The notes: a model not told the origin generated them from the letters alone. DNA of 64,000 bases from Intrasporangium calvum DSM 43043 (GCF_000184685.1 NC_014830.1:744001-808000), one strand, 5' to 3'. Counted from the stretch's first letter, positions 11,568 through 21,763 are shown. Numbers and translations: made by a program.

Positions 11568-12478
11568 CCTCCGGCACTGAATCCGCATTCTTCTGGGTGC
11601 TGGCACCCCTCGCCGTGGCCGCAGCGCTCGCGCTCGTGTTCGCACGCAAGGCGGTCCACGCGGCCATCGGCATGGCCATCACCATGACGATCCTCGGTGT
11701 CTTCTACCTGATGCAGAAGGCCGACTTCCTCGGCGTCGTCCAGGTGTTCGTCTACACGGGCGCCGTGATGATGCTCTTCCTCTTCGTGATCATGCTCGTC
11801 GGGGTCGACTCGTCCGACTCGCTCGTCGAGACGATCAAGGGGCACCGGTGGCTCTCCATCATCCTCGCGGTCGGCCTGATCGGCCTCCTCTCGTCGACGA
11901 TCGGATCGGCCTCCTTCGACGAGGCGACGGTGCAGTCCGGGATCGACAAGCTCGAGGCGAGCAATGCCCAGACCGGCAACATCACCGGGATGGCCGAGCT
12001 CATCTTCGGCCAGTACGTCTGGATCTTCGAGGTGACCTCGGCCCTGCTCATCACCGCGGCTCTGGCCGCGATGGTTCTCGCGCACCGCGAGCGCATCGCC
12101 CCCAAGCTCACCCAGGCCGAGTGGGCGGCCAGACGGGTCCGCGACAACGAGTTCGTCGCCGGGCTCCCGGCGCCGGGCGTCTACGCCCGCCACAACGCGG
12201 TCGACACGCCGGCGCTGCTGCCCGACGGGACGCCCAGCGAGAAGTCGGTGTCCCGGGTGCTCGTGGCCCGTGAGCAGGTCGCCCGGCCCGACGAGTTCCT
12301 CGACGTCGAGCGCCACCTCCGTCGCTCGATCCGCGGCGAGGAGTCCACGGCGCGGGGCACCACGACCGGGGCCACCACCTCCGGGACCAGTGCGGGGACC
12401 AGTGCGGGGACCAGTGCGGGGACCAGCACGGAGCAGTCCACGGACACCGCGATCGCTGAGAAGGACGTGGACCAGTGA
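11564..12478 (+). CDS. nuoJ: NADH-quinone oxidoreductase subunit J
   Basis: Membrane subunit near the arm junction, 304 residues. The N-terminal 170 residues hold five predicted helices including the conserved [20 protein letters not shown] helix (TM3), whose pi-bulge changes shape during turnover in known structures. The remaining 130 residues are hydrophilic and end in a Ser/Gly/Thr-rich tract encoded by four 12-base tandem units (12383-12430). Most NuoJ proteins end near residue 170-200. GTG 11564 overlaps the nuoI stop by four bases. Confidence 0.94.
   Translation: MTSGTESAFFWVLAPLAVAAALALVFARKAVHAAIGMAITMTILGVFYLMQKADFLGVVQVFVYTGAVMMLFLFVIMLVGVDSSDSLVETIKGHRWLSIILAVGLIGLLSSTIGSASFDEATVQSGIDKLEASNAQTGNITGMAELIFGQYVWIFEVTSALLITAALAAMVLAHRERIAPKLTQAEWAARRVRDNEFVAGLPAPGVYARHNAVDTPALLPDGTPSEKSVSRVLVAREQVARPDEFLDVERHLRRSIRGEESTARGTTTGATTSGTSAGTSAGTSAGTSTEQSTDTAIAEKDVDQ
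12383..12430 (+). repeat. 12-bp tandem repeat in nuoJ tail
   Basis: Four in-frame units of GGGACCAGTGCG, the last one altered, encode a run of GTSA. The unit number could vary between strains without shifting the frame. Confidence 0.85.
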
Positions 12479-12774
12479 GCCCGTTGAACTACATCTACCT
12501 CTCGATCGTGCTCTTCTCCATCGGCACGGCCACCGTGCTGATGCGGCGCAACGCGATCATCGTGTTCATGGGCGTCGAGCTGATGCTCAACGCGACCAAC
12601 CTTGCCCTGGTGACGTTCTCGCGGATCCACGGCGGCCTCGACGGGCAGGTCATGGCCCTCTTCGTCATGGTCGTCGCCGCGGCTGAGGTCGTCGTCGGGC
12701 TGGCCATCATCATGGCGATCTTCCGCGCCCGCCGGTCGGCTTCCGTCGACGACGCCAACCTGCTGAAGCTGTAA
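12475..12774 (+). CDS. nuoK: NADH-quinone oxidoreductase subunit K
   Basis: Small antiporter-related subunit, 99 residues with three helices, the standard size. The conserved membrane glutamates on the proton path are in the [14 protein letters not shown] helix and in the [17 protein letters not shown] helix. GTG 12475 overlaps the nuoJ stop (GTGA). It is followed after 14 bases by nuoL. Confidence 0.95.
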   Translation: MSPLNYIYLSIVLFSIGTATVLMRRNAIIVFMGVELMLNATNLALVTFSRIHGGLDGQVMALFVMVVAAAEVVVGLAIIMAIFRARRSASVDDANLLKL

Positions 12775-12788
12775 GGGAGCCTCACTCG

Positions 12789-14762
12789 ATGTCACTTGGC
12801 ATGGGAAACCTTCTCGCCGCCCCGGGCAGCTACGCCGCTGGACTGGCGGCGCAATCCGGCGAGGCGCACGCGGCCAGCGGGATCACCTCGGTGGCGTGGC
12901 TGCTCATCGCGCTGCCGCTCCTGGGCGCAGCGGTGCTCCTGCTCGGCGGGCGCCGCACCAACAGCTTCGGTCCGCTCCTCGCGACGGCCCTGTCGTGGGG
13001 CTCGTTCCTCGTCGGGGCGCTCGTCCTCATCCAGATGCTCGGGCAGGACGCGGAGGAACGGCACGCGTCGGTGCCGCTCTTCGACTTCGTCACGGCAGGG
13101 TCGTTCTCCGTCGACGCGTCGCTGCTCGTGGACCAGCTGTCCATCGCGTTCGTGCTGCTCATCACCTTCGTCGGCTCGCTCATCCACGTGTACTCCCTGG
13201 GCTACATGGAGCACGACCCCGACAAGCGGCGCTTCTTCGCCTACCTCAACCTCTTCGTCGCGGCGATGCTCCTGCTCGTCCTCGCCGACAACTACCTCCT
13301 CCTCTACGTCGGCTGGGAGGGCGTCGGGCTCGCGTCCTACCTGCTGATCGGTTTCTGGAACTGGAACCCTGCCTACGCGACCGCGGCCAACAAGGCCTTC
13401 GTCGCGAACCGGGTCGGTGACTTCGGGCTCTCCGTCGCCGTGATGATCATGTTCTTCCAGTTCGGGGCGGTCGACTTCAGCACCGTCCTCGGGGCGGCCG
13501 GGAACGAGGCCAACCAAGGCTTCATGACGGCCCTCGGGCTCATGCTCCTGCTCGGGGCGACGGGCAAGTCGGCACAGTTCCCACTGCAGAGCTGGCTCGG
13601 CGACGCCATGGCCGGCCCGACTCCGGTGTCCGCCCTGATCCACGCGGCGACCATGGTCACCGCGGGCGTCTACCTGGTCGTCCGGTCCGGGCCGATCTTC
13701 GAGGCGTCGCCCAATGCGCAGCTCGCCGTCGTCGTCGTGGGTGCGATCACCCTCCTCTTCGGAGCGATCGTCGGTACGGCCAAGGACGACATCAAGAAGG
13801 CGCTGGCCGCCTCGACCATGTCGCAGATCGGCTACATGATGCTCGCTGCGGGGCTGGGACCGGTCGGCTACGCCTTCGCGATCTTCCACCTGCTGACGCA
13901 CGGCTTCTTCAAGGCCGGGATGTTCCTCGGTGCCGGCTCGGTCATGCACGGCATGAACGACCAGGTCAACATGCGGCGCTTCGGCGGGTTGTCGGGCCTC
14001 ATGAAGGTCACCTGGGCGACCTTCGCCCTCGGGTGGCTCGCCATCATCGGGGTGCCGCCGTTCTCCGGCTTCTGGTCGAAGGACAAGATCATCGAGGCCG
14101 CCTTCATCGGTGAGGGCTGGCGACCGTGGGTCTTCGGTGGCGCGGCGCTCATCGGGGCCGGCATCACGGCCTTCTACATGTCCCGCCTCTTCTTCCTGAC
14201 CTTCCACGGCAAGAAGCGCTGGACCGACGACGTGCATCCACACGAGTCCGGCCTGCTCATGACCGTTCCGATGATGGTGCTCGCGGTCGGCTCGGCCTTC
14301 CTCGGCCTGATCATCGGCCCGACCGGGATGTTCAGCACCTGGCTCGAGCCGGTGACCGGTGCGCACGGTGAGGAGCACCCGGTGCTCGCGGTGCCCGTCA
14401 TCATGGTCCTCACCCTGCTCCTCGTCGCGGGCGGTGTCGCCCTGGCCTGGATGCAGTACTGGCGTGACGACGTCCCGGTCATCGCCCCAGCCGGCAACCT
14501 GCTGACGCAGGCCGCTCGGAACGACCTCTACCAGGACCAGGTCAACGAGGCCCTCCTCATGCGGCCCGGTATCCACCTGACCCGCTCGCTCGTCTTCGTG
14601 GACGGCAAGGGCGTCGACGGGGGTGCCGGAGGACTCGCCGCGCTGGTCGGCGGCACGTCGTCGCGCCTGCGCAGGATCCAGAACGGCTTCGCGCGCTCCT
14701 ATGCCCTGACGATGCTCACCGGTGTCGTCGCCATCCTCGGTGCACTGTGGGTGATCTCCTGA
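12789..14762 (+). CDS. nuoL: NADH-quinone oxidoreductase subunit L
   Basis: Distal antiporter-like proton-pumping subunit, 657 residues. The core has the signature [21 protein letters not shown] followed by [18 protein letters not shown], and the first-half glutamate helix reads [23 protein letters not shown]. The C-terminal part includes the long lateral helix region and a last membrane anchor ([21 protein letters not shown]). ATG 12789 follows GGGAGCC. The stop overlaps the nuoM start (TGATG). Confidence 0.96.
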   Translation: MSLGMGNLLAAPGSYAAGLAAQSGEAHAASGITSVAWLLIALPLLGAAVLLLGGRRTNSFGPLLATALSWGSFLVGALVLIQMLGQDAEERHASVPLFDFVTAGSFSVDASLLVDQLSIAFVLLITFVGSLIHVYSLGYMEHDPDKRRFFAYLNLFVAAMLLLVLADNYLLLYVGWEGVGLASYLLIGFWNWNPAYATAANKAFVANRVGDFGLSVAVMIMFFQFGAVDFSTVLGAAGNEANQGFMTALGLMLLLGATGKSAQFPLQSWLGDAMAGPTPVSALIHAATMVTAGVYLVVRSGPIFEASPNAQLAVVVVGAITLLFGAIVGTAKDDIKKALAASTMSQIGYMMLAAGLGPVGYAFAIFHLLTHGFFKAGMFLGAGSVMHGMNDQVNMRRFGGLSGLMKVTWATFALGWLAIIGVPPFSGFWSKDKIIEAAFIGEGWRPWVFGGAALIGAGITAFYMSRLFFLTFHGKKRWTDDVHPHESGLLMTVPMMVLAVGSAFLGLIIGPTGMFSTWLEPVTGAHGEEHPVLAVPVIMVLTLLLVAGGVALAWMQYWRDDVPVIAPAGNLLTQAARNDLYQDQVNEALLMRPGIHLTRSLVFVDGKGVDGGAGGLAALVGGTSSRLRRIQNGFARSYALTMLTGVVAILGALWVIS

Positions 14763-16381
14763 TGAACGAAACCACTGCGATGTCCAGCATCCCGTGGCTG
14801 ACCATCCTCGTCCTCCTGCCCCTCATCGGGTCGCTGGTCGTGGCCTTCGCGCCGGGGACCGTCGAGACTGCGAAGCGCATCGCGCTCGGCACCTCGCTGC
14901 TCACGCTCGTCGTCGGGATCGCGGCCGCACTCCAGTACGACAGTGCGTCGCCGAAGCAGTTCCAGCTCGGTGAGCAGGTCGCGTGGATCCCACAGTTCGG
15001 CGTCAGCTACGCCCTGGGGGTCGACGGCATCGCGCTCGTCCTCATCCTCATGGCGCTCGTCCTCACCCCGATCTGTCTCCTCGCGGCCTGGCACGACGTG
15101 CCGGAGGAGTCGGACGCCGGGGGAGCTCGGCGGGTCAAGGCCTACTTCGCGCTGATCCTCTCCCTCGAGACGTTCATGGTCGGGGTGTTCGCCGCGACGG
15201 ACGTGTTCCTCTTCTACGTCTTCTTCGAGGCGATGCTCATCCCCGTGTACTTCCTCATCGGCCGTTTCGGTGGCCAGCGGCGGCAGTACGCAGCGATGAA
15301 GTTCCTGCTCTTCTCCCTGGCGGGCGGGCTCATCATGCTCGTCGCCGTGATCGCCGTGTACCTGCAGGGTCCCGGCGGGGCGGACGGGTTCCTCATCTCG
15401 AACCTCACCGGGCTCGAGCTCGACCCGACGACGGAGCGGCTGCTGTTCGTCGGCTTCTTCATCGCCTTCGCCGTGAAGGCACCCATGGTGCCGGTTCACA
15501 CGTGGCTGCCCGACGCGGCGACCGAGGCGACACCGGCCACCGCGACCCTTCTCGTCGGGGTCCTCGACAAGGTCGGCACCTACGGCATGATCCGCTTCTG
15601 CCTCCAGCTCTTCCCGGGGGCGAGCGAGTGGGCGACTCCCGTCGTCATCGTGCTGGCCGTGGTCTCCGTGCTCTACGGAGCGTTGCTCGCCATCGGTCAG
15701 ACCGACATGATGCGCCTGATCTCGTACACCTCGGTCAGCCACTTCGGCTTCATCGTGCTCGGGATCTTCGCCTTCACGAACGTCGGTGGCGCAGGGTCTT
15801 CGCTCTACATGCTCAACCACGGCTTCTCGACCGCGGCGCTGTTCCTCTTCGCCGCGATGCTGATCCGGCGCGGTGGGAGCAAGCGGATCGCCGACTACGG
15901 CGGGTGGCAGCGCGTCACGCCTGGCTTGGCGGGGATCTTCCTCGTCGCCAGCCTCTCCGGCCTGGCACTGCCCGGGCTGGCGAGCTTCGTCTCGGAGTTC
16001 CTCGTCTACGTCGGCACCTTCCCGACGCAACCGGTGGCGGCCGTGCTCGCCACGGCCGGGATCATCCTCGCGGCCCTCTACATGCTGCTGATGTACAAGC
16101 GGGTCATGACCGGTCCGAAGCCGGAGTCGCTGGCGGTCGACCCTGCTGCGGTCGACGAGCGCTGGCGGCGGTCCTCGGGCGGCACGGTCATCGCCGACCT
16201 GACCCTGCGCGAGAAGCTCGTGGCTGCCCCGCTCATCGCCGCCTTCCTCGTCCTCGGTTTCTACCCGAACCTCGCCCTGGACGTCATCAACCCGGCCGTC
16301 GACACGTCGCTGTCGCACGTCTCGACCGCCGATACGTCACCCCCCGCGGCAGGCACCGCGGCTGAAGGGAGCTCGAAGTGA
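14762..16381 (+). CDS. nuoM: NADH-quinone oxidoreductase subunit M
   Basis: Antiporter-like proton-pumping subunit, 539 residues with about 14 helices. The key Glu is in the YVFFEAMLIPVYFLIG helix, and the Lys-containing broken helix region reads KAPMVPVHTWLPDAATEA followed by the DKVGTYGMIRF segment. ATG 14762 shares one base with the nuoL stop; an in-frame ATG five codons earlier would lie in nuoL and was not used. The stop overlaps nuoN by four bases. Confidence 0.96.
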   Translation: MNETTAMSSIPWLTILVLLPLIGSLVVAFAPGTVETAKRIALGTSLLTLVVGIAAALQYDSASPKQFQLGEQVAWIPQFGVSYALGVDGIALVLILMALVLTPICLLAAWHDVPEESDAGGARRVKAYFALILSLETFMVGVFAATDVFLFYVFFEAMLIPVYFLIGRFGGQRRQYAAMKFLLFSLAGGLIMLVAVIAVYLQGPGGADGFLISNLTGLELDPTTERLLFVGFFIAFAVKAPMVPVHTWLPDAATEATPATATLLVGVLDKVGTYGMIRFCLQLFPGASEWATPVVIVLAVVSVLYGALLAIGQTDMMRLISYTSVSHFGFIVLGIFAFTNVGGAGSSLYMLNHGFSTAALFLFAAMLIRRGGSKRIADYGGWQRVTPGLAGIFLVASLSGLALPGLASFVSEFLVYVGTFPTQPVAAVLATAGIILAALYMLLMYKRVMTGPKPESLAVDPAAVDERWRRSSGGTVIADLTLREKLVAAPLIAAFLVLGFYPNLALDVINPAVDTSLSHVSTADTSPPAAGTAAEGSSK

Positions 16382-18042
16382 CCGCCGTCGCTGCGCTCAC
16401 GGCGCCGTCCGCGTCTTTCCCCATGGTGTCCACGGCGTTCGAGCCGGCCCAGGTGGACTATCTCGCCATCCTGCCGCTGCTCATCGTCTTCGGTGCGGCC
16501 ATCATCGGAGTGCTCATCGAGGCGTTCGCCCCGCGTGAGCGCCGGCACGTCGTGCAGACCACCCTGGCCGTCGTCGCTCTGCTCGCTGCGTTCGCCGCCG
16601 TGGTCGTGGCCGTCGACCACCAGGGCTACACGATGGGCCTCGCCGGCGATGGCGGCCGGCACCTCTTCGCCCTGACGGTCGACGGGCCGGCGCTCTTCAT
16701 GCAGGGTGCCCTCGTCCTCATGGGTGTCCTGGGCGTGCTGACGATGTCGGAGAGACTGGGGGGCGTCGGCCCCGACGCGTTCACCCCGAGCGGCGCCTCG
16801 ACCCCCGGTTCGACCGTGGAGAGCGCGGCCACCCGGGCGGGAGCTGTGACGACCGAGGTGTTCCCGCTGACGCTGTTCGCGGTCGCCGGGATGATGCTCT
16901 TCCCGACCGCCAACGACCTCATCGGGATGTTCGTCGCCCTCGAAGTCCTCTCCCTCCCGCTCTACATCCTCACCGGGCTGGCCCGCCGGCGTCGGCTGCT
17001 CTCCCAGGAGGCCTCGCTCAAGTACTTCCTCCTCGGGGCGTTCAGCTCGGCCTTCTTCCTCTTCGGCACAGCCCTGCTCTACGGCTACGCGGGGTCGGTG
17101 TACTTCGCCGACATCAGTGCAGCGATCGCCTCAGGTCCTCTGGCGCTCAACGGGCTTCTCGTACCCGGTGCGTTCCTCGTCCTCGTCGGGCTCTTGTTCA
17201 AGGTCGGCGCGGTCCCGTTCCACGCGTGGACGCCGGACGTCTACCAAGGTGCCCCGACGCCGGTCACCGGCTTCATGGCGGCAGCCACCAAGGCTGCCGC
17301 GTTCGGTGCGATCCTCCGGCTGGCATACGTCGGTCTCGACACGGCCCGCTGGGAGTGGACCAACGCCGTGGTGATCATCGCCTTTCTCACCATGGTCGTC
17401 GGCGCCGTCCTGTCGGTCACCCAGACCGACATCAAGCGGCTGCTTGCCTACTCCTCGATCGCGCACGCCGGGTTCATCCTCGTCGGCGTCCTCGCCTTCG
17501 ACCGCAAGGGCATCAGCGCGGTGCTCTTCTACCTGGTCGCCTATGGTTTCGCGACGATCGCAGCGTTCGGGATCGTCAACCTGGTGCGGCAGAACGGCAC
17601 CGAGGCCACGCACCTCTCCCAGTGGGCGGGACTGGGCAAGCGACACCCGGTCGTCGCGGCGGCGTTCGCCTTCCTCATGCTGGCGTTCGCCGGTATCCCG
17701 CTGACGTCGGGCTTCGTGTCGAAGTTCGCGGTGTTCTCGGCCGCGATCGGGACGGGCGGGGCGACGGGTACCGTGCTCGCCGTCGTCGGTGTCGTGTGCT
17801 CGGCGATCACCGTGTTCGTCTACGCGCGCGTCATCGTCCTCATGTTCTTCAGCGACCCGCCCAGCGACTCCACCGCCACCGGAACCCCGGGAGCCGTGGG
17901 CTCCGGCCCGGTCGCCGTGGTGACCCCCTCGGTCGGTACGACGTTCGCCATTGCGGTCGGCACGATGATCACGTTGGCGCTCGGCGTCCTTCCCTCGGCA
18001 CTGCTCGACCTCGCCGACCGGGCCTCCCAGTTCGTCCGCTGA
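16378..18042 (+). CDS. nuoN: NADH-quinone oxidoreductase subunit N
   Basis: Third antiporter-like subunit and last gene of the first complex I operon; 554 residues. It shows KVGAVPFHAWTPDVYQGAPT (lysine and broken-helix region), the VALEVLSLPLYILTGLARRR glutamate helix, and TQTDIKRLLAYSSIAHAGFI. A hydrophilic loop of some 40 residues (about 128-155, SERLGGVGPDAFTPSG...) is inserted between early helices. GTG 16378 overlaps nuoM. The operon is followed after 38 bases by the polyprenyl synthase, which may be cotranscribed. Confidence 0.96.
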   Translation: MTAVAALTAPSASFPMVSTAFEPAQVDYLAILPLLIVFGAAIIGVLIEAFAPRERRHVVQTTLAVVALLAAFAAVVVAVDHQGYTMGLAGDGGRHLFALTVDGPALFMQGALVLMGVLGVLTMSERLGGVGPDAFTPSGASTPGSTVESAATRAGAVTTEVFPLTLFAVAGMMLFPTANDLIGMFVALEVLSLPLYILTGLARRRRLLSQEASLKYFLLGAFSSAFFLFGTALLYGYAGSVYFADISAAIASGPLALNGLLVPGAFLVLVGLLFKVGAVPFHAWTPDVYQGAPTPVTGFMAAATKAAAFGAILRLAYVGLDTARWEWTNAVVIIAFLTMVVGAVLSVTQTDIKRLLAYSSIAHAGFILVGVLAFDRKGISAVLFYLVAYGFATIAAFGIVNLVRQNGTEATHLSQWAGLGKRHPVVAAAFAFLMLAFAGIPLTSGFVSKFAVFSAAIGTGGATGTVLAVVGVVCSAITVFVYARVIVLMFFSDPPSDSTATGTPGAVGSGPVAVVTPSVGTTFAIAVGTMITLALGVLPSALLDLADRASQFVR

Positions 18043-18080
18043 CCGACCGCGGTCACCGAACCCCCACATCCAGGAAGCCC

Positions 18081-19091
18081 ATGACGACGCATTCCACGCC
18101 GCCGGTCCTCAGCCTCCCCGGCGCCACGCCGGAGCTGATGGCCCACCTGCAGGACGGGCTCGCCCGGGTCGACGCCCTCCTGCGGACGGTCGTCGACCAC
18201 GAGGACCCGTTCATCGCGGCGGCCTCGTCCCACCTCGCCCAGGCGGGGGGCAAGCGGTTCCGGCCGCTGCTGACGCTCCTCTCGGCCGAGCTCGGGGAGG
18301 GCGTGACCGACGACGTGGTGCGGGCCGCCGCCGGGGTGGAGCTGACCCATCTCGCGTCGCTCTACCACGACGACGTCATGGACGAGGCGGAGGTGCGGCG
18401 GGGGGTCCCGTCCGCCAATGCCGTCTACGACAACTCGACCGCGATCCTCGTCGGTGACCTCCTGTTCGGGAAGGCCTCTGAGCTCATCGCCGGTCTCGGT
18501 GCCGAGGCGGTGCTGATCCAGGCCCAGACGTTCGTCCGGCTCTGTTCCGGCCAGATCCGGGACGACCGTCCGTGTCCTCCGGACGTCGACCCCATCGACT
18601 ACTACCTCGGGGTGCTCGCCGACAAGACCGGATCCCTGACAGCCACGGCCTGCCGCTACGGCGCGATGTTCTCAGGTGGCTCGCCGGAGCTCGTCGAGAC
18701 GATGCGGTCCTACGGGGAGAAGGTGGGCATGACCTTCCAGCTCGCCGACGACCTCATCGACATCGCCTCGGACTCGGAGGCAAGCGGAAAGACACCCGGC
18801 ACCGATCTGCGTGAAGGCGTGGACACGCTCGCCGTGCTGCGCGCCAAGGCGTCGACCGACCCCGCGGACGAGCGCCTGCTCGAGCTGCTGCACTCAGACC
18901 TGTCCGGCGACGAGGCAGCCGTGTCGGAGGCTCTCACGCTGCTCCGGCAGCACCCGGCCCTCGAGGCGGCCCGGGCGGAGACCTACGGGGTGGCCAGGGA
19001 GGCCCAGGCGCTGCTCGACCCGCTGCCGGAAACTCCGGCAAAGACTGCTCTCCAGACTCTGGCTCTCTCCGTCGTGGAGCGCGTGGGCTGA
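18081..19091 (+). CDS. Polyprenyl diphosphate synthase (trans, long-chain)
   Basis: Condenses isopentenyl diphosphate onto allylic diphosphates to make the long prenyl chain, probably that of menaquinone given the neighbours. It has 336 residues. The first aspartate-rich motif is LYHDDVMDEAEVRRG and the second is FQLADDLIDIASD. The substrate-binding GGKRFRPLLTLLS segment is present. ATG 18081 follows AGGAAG; the longer open frame upstream lies out of frame in nuoN. Chain length cannot be read safely from the residues before DDVMD. Placement next to nuoN and downstream of a prenyl reductase is a common actinobacterial arrangement. Confidence 0.93.
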   Translation: MTTHSTPPVLSLPGATPELMAHLQDGLARVDALLRTVVDHEDPFIAAASSHLAQAGGKRFRPLLTLLSAELGEGVTDDVVRAAAGVELTHLASLYHDDVMDEAEVRRGVPSANAVYDNSTAILVGDLLFGKASELIAGLGAEAVLIQAQTFVRLCSGQIRDDRPCPPDVDPIDYYLGVLADKTGSLTATACRYGAMFSGGSPELVETMRSYGEKVGMTFQLADDLIDIASDSEASGKTPGTDLREGVDTLAVLRAKASTDPADERLLELLHSDLSGDEAAVSEALTLLRQHPALEAARAETYGVAREAQALLDPLPETPAKTALQTLALSVVERVG

Positions 19092-19099
19092 GCCTCGGT

Positions 19100-19105
19100 T
19101 AGGGT
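19100..19105 (+). promoter_or_regulatory. Leaderless -10 box for the PLP-fold gene at 19112
   Basis: TAGGGT ends six bases before the ATG, the spacing typical of leaderless transcripts in actinobacteria. Confidence 0.5.
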
Positions 19106-19111
19106 GCGGAC

Positions 19112-20287
19112 ATGAGCCGTCGCCCTGCGCAGGCACCGGTCGCCCAGCGGCTGTCCCGTGCGACGCGCCGCCTGCCGGCCCCATTGGCAGTGGTCGACCT
19201 GAGGGCCTTCGACCGGAACGCCGAGGCGCTCGTAGCCCGGGCGAACGGCAAGCCGATCCGCGTGGCGACGAAGTCTCTACGCAGTCGGCCGCTCATCGAG
19301 CGGGCCCTGGGCGTGCCGGGTTTCGAGGGGCTCATGTGCTACTCCCTCCGCGAGGCCCTGTGGTGGGCCCGTGAAGGCTTAACCAACCTGCTGGTCGCCT
19401 ATCCGAGCGTGGACCTCCTCGCCCTCGGGGAGCTCGCCTCGGAGCCCGGACTGCGGGGCGCCGTGTGCGTCATGGTGGACAGCGTCGAAGGCGTCGACCT
19501 GATTGCCAAGGGAGTCGGGGACCCCCGCGGGCTGCGGGTGGCGGTCGATGTCGACGCCTCGCTCCGGGTCGGTCCCGCACACCTCGGGGTTCGTCGCTCG
19601 CCGCTGCGCGCGCCGGAGCAGGTCGAGGCGGTCGTCCGCCGCGCGCAGGAGCACGGTCTCGCCGTGGTCGGCCTGATGTTCTACGACGCGCAGATTGCCG
19701 GGCTGCCCGACTCCTCGCCGGTCGTGCGTCGGGTGAAGTCCCGCTCCGACGCGCAGCTGAGTCCACGCCGCGCGGAGATCACGGATCTGGTCCGGCAGCT
19801 CGCCGACGTCGAGTTCGTCAACGGCGGCGGCACGGGGAGCCTTCACGTCACCGGTCTCGACCCCGCGCTGACGGAGCTGGCGGCCGGCTCCGGCCTCTAT
19901 GCCCCGACGCTCTTCGACGGCTACGACGGCCTGGGCCTCGAGCCCGCAGCCTTCTTCGCATGCCCCGTGGTGCGGCGACCGGCCGACGACGTCGTCACGG
20001 TGTACTCCGGTGGCTACGTGGCCTCGGGACCGGTCGGTGGCTCCCGCCTGCCCCAACCGCTTCCGGAGCAGGGGCTGCAGCTGCTGCGCGCCGAGGGCGC
20101 CGGCGAGGTCCAGACGCCGCTCCGTGGACGGGCCGCGGCCCGGGTCGAGCTCGGGGATCGGATCTGGTTCCGCCACGCCAAAGCGGGCGAGCTCGCTGAG
20201 CGGTTCACCCACCTGGCGCTCGTCGACGGCGACGAGGTCGTCGGCCACGCCGCGACCTACCGTGGGGAAGGACAGAGCTTTGGCTGA
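19112..20287 (+). CDS. Alanine racemase-fold PLP-dependent protein (amino acid deaminase/aldolase type)
   Basis: A 391-residue protein with the N-terminal PLP-binding TIM barrel of alanine racemase and D-threonine aldolase/D-serine dehydratase relatives. The barrel starts PLAVVDLRAFDRNAEALVA, and the PLP lysine is expected to be Lys54 in RVATKSLRS. A Gly-rich phosphate-binding stretch is VNGGGTGSL. The C-terminal half resembles the D-serine dehydratase-like domain (VVTVYSGGYVAS...HLALVDGDEVVGHAATYRGEG). The substrate is unknown; a D-amino or beta-hydroxy amino acid is plausible. A TAGGGT box six bases before the ATG suggests leaderless translation. It overlaps the next oxidase gene by eight bases, so the two are probably cotranscribed. 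Confidence 0.8.
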   Translation: MSRRPAQAPVAQRLSRATRRLPAPLAVVDLRAFDRNAEALVARANGKPIRVATKSLRSRPLIERALGVPGFEGLMCYSLREALWWAREGLTNLLVAYPSVDLLALGELASEPGLRGAVCVMVDSVEGVDLIAKGVGDPRGLRVAVDVDASLRVGPAHLGVRRSPLRAPEQVEAVVRRAQEHGLAVVGLMFYDAQIAGLPDSSPVVRRVKSRSDAQLSPRRAEITDLVRQLADVEFVNGGGTGSLHVTGLDPALTELAAGSGLYAPTLFDGYDGLGLEPAAFFACPVVRRPADDVVTVYSGGYVASGPVGGSRLPQPLPEQGLQLLRAEGAGEVQTPLRGRAAARVELGDRIWFRHAKAGELAERFTHLALVDGDEVVGHAATYRGEGQSFG

Positions 20288-21611
20288 CACAGAGAAGGAG
20301 ATCGTCCGCGGCATCGAGTGGTCCAACTGGGCCGGGACCGAGTCGACCCTGCTGAGCCGGATCGCGACCCCACGCTCGGAGGAGGAGGTGGCGGAGGAGG
20401 TGGTCCGCGCCGCCCACCGAGGTCTGCGCGTCAAGGCGATCGGTGCCGGCCACTCGTTCACCGGCGTGGCCGTCACCGACGGCGTTCAGCTGAGGCTCGG
20501 TGGACTCACCGGAGTCACGACGATCGACGCGACCCGGGGCGAGGCCACCGTCCGCGCAGGCACCCCGTTGCGCGTCCTCAATGCCGAGCTCGCCCAGCTC
20601 GGCCTCGCCCTGCCCAACCTCGGCGACGTCGACCGCCAGACGATCTCCGGCGCGCTCGGCACGGGGACGCACGGCACCGGCCTACGCCTCACGGGACTCT
20701 CCGCCGGGGTCCGGGGCCTGCGTATCGTCCTCGCCGACGGGTCCGTCGTCGACTGCGGACCCCACCGGGAGCCGGACCTCTTCCAGGCGGCCCGCCTCGG
20801 CCTCGGGGCACTGGGGGTCATCACCGAGGTGACCCTCGCCGTCGTCCCTGCCTTTCTGCTGCACGCAGTCGAACGGCCGGAACCGCTCGCCGGCGTGCTC
20901 GAGGCGTTCGACGAGGAGGTCGAGGCCAACGACCATTTCGAGTTCTACTGGTATCCCCACACGGACCGGGCCCTCACGAAGCGGAACAACCGGGTCGGTT
21001 CCGGAGCCACTGCTCAGCCGCTGTCCCGCTGGCGGGCCTACGTCGACGACGAGCTGCTGAGCAACCGCGCCTACGAGCTGCTCAACCGATTCGTCACCAA
21101 GGTGCCGCGTACCACCAAGCCGGTGAACGCCGTGGCGGCGCGGGCCCTGACGGCGCGTGAGTACGTCGACGCCTCGCACCGGGTCTTCATCAGCGACCGC
21201 GACGTGCGCTTCATGGAGGCGGAGTGGGCCTTCCCCCGGCACGTGCTCGGTGACGTCCTGCGTGAGCTCCGGTCCTGGGTCGAGACCCACGACGACCTGA
21301 TCTCCTTCCCGGTCGAGTGTCGGGTGGCGGCGGCGGATGACGTCTGGCTCTCCACCGCCTACGAGCGTGAGAGCTGCTACGTGGCCGTCCACCGATACCA
21401 CCGGCAGGCCGAGGGCGCCTATTTCAGGGCGTTCGAGGCGATCGCGATGGACCACGGCGGCCGCCCGCACTGGGGCAAGCTGCACTCGCGCGGCGCCGAC
21501 TTCTTCCGTGCCGCCCTGCCCCGCTTCGAGGAGTTCCGCACCGTCCGTGACCGGGTCGACCCCGACCGGCGGTTCGCCAACCCGTACCTCGACCGGGTCC
21601 TCGGCCCCTGA
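20280..21611 (+). CDS. FAD-dependent sugar-1,4-lactone oxidase (D-arabinono-lactone oxidase family)
   Basis: A 443-residue vanillyl-alcohol-oxidase-superfamily flavoprotein. The FAD domain shows KAIGAGHSFTGVAVTDGVQL and SGALGTGTHGTGLRLTGLS. The C-terminal D-arabinono-1,4-lactone oxidase domain ends with the typical HWGKLH motif (RPHWGKLHSRGADFF) and PDRRFANPYLDRVLG. Likely oxidises an aldonolactone. TTG 20280 is chosen because it follows GGGGAAGGACAGAGC and gives LADTEKEIVRGIEWSNWAG, the normal start; no ATG is available there. It overlaps the preceding PLP-fold gene. The stop codon TGA runs directly into an 18-bp repeat (TGATCGAAAGAG). Confidence 0.85.
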   Translation: MADTEKEIVRGIEWSNWAGTESTLLSRIATPRSEEEVAEEVVRAAHRGLRVKAIGAGHSFTGVAVTDGVQLRLGGLTGVTTIDATRGEATVRAGTPLRVLNAELAQLGLALPNLGDVDRQTISGALGTGTHGTGLRLTGLSAGVRGLRIVLADGSVVDCGPHREPDLFQAARLGLGALGVITEVTLAVVPAFLLHAVERPEPLAGVLEAFDEEVEANDHFEFYWYPHTDRALTKRNNRVGSGATAQPLSRWRAYVDDELLSNRAYELLNRFVTKVPRTTKPVNAVAARALTAREYVDASHRVFISDRDVRFMEAEWAFPRHVLGDVLRELRSWVETHDDLISFPVECRVAAADDVWLSTAYERESCYVAVHRYHRQAEGAYFRAFEAIAMDHGGRPHWGKLHSRGADFFRAALPRFEEFRTVRDRVDPDRRFANPYLDRVLGP

Positions 21612-21755
21612 TCGAAAGAGCAGTTCGTCCCTCACTCTCGGCACGTCCCGAGCGGAGGAGAGGGGAACAAACTGCTCTTTCGATCAAGGGATGACGTGCT
21701 CGTCGATGAGGGGTACGAAGTGCTCTTTCGATGAGGTACGAAGTGCTCTTTCGAT
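21611..21755. repeat. 18-bp repeat cluster A between convergent genes
   Basis: ATCGAAAGAGCAGTTCGT starts at 21611, inside the stop codon of the lactone oxidase. An inverted near copy ends at 21684, and two further inverted copies with one change lie at 21714-21732 and 21737-21755, close to the end of fumC. A more decayed copy is visible around 21690-21706. The first pair can fold into a hairpin with a 31-base loop, so the cluster could work as a bidirectional terminator. Confidence 0.85.
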
Positions 21756-21763
21756 GGGTGTGG

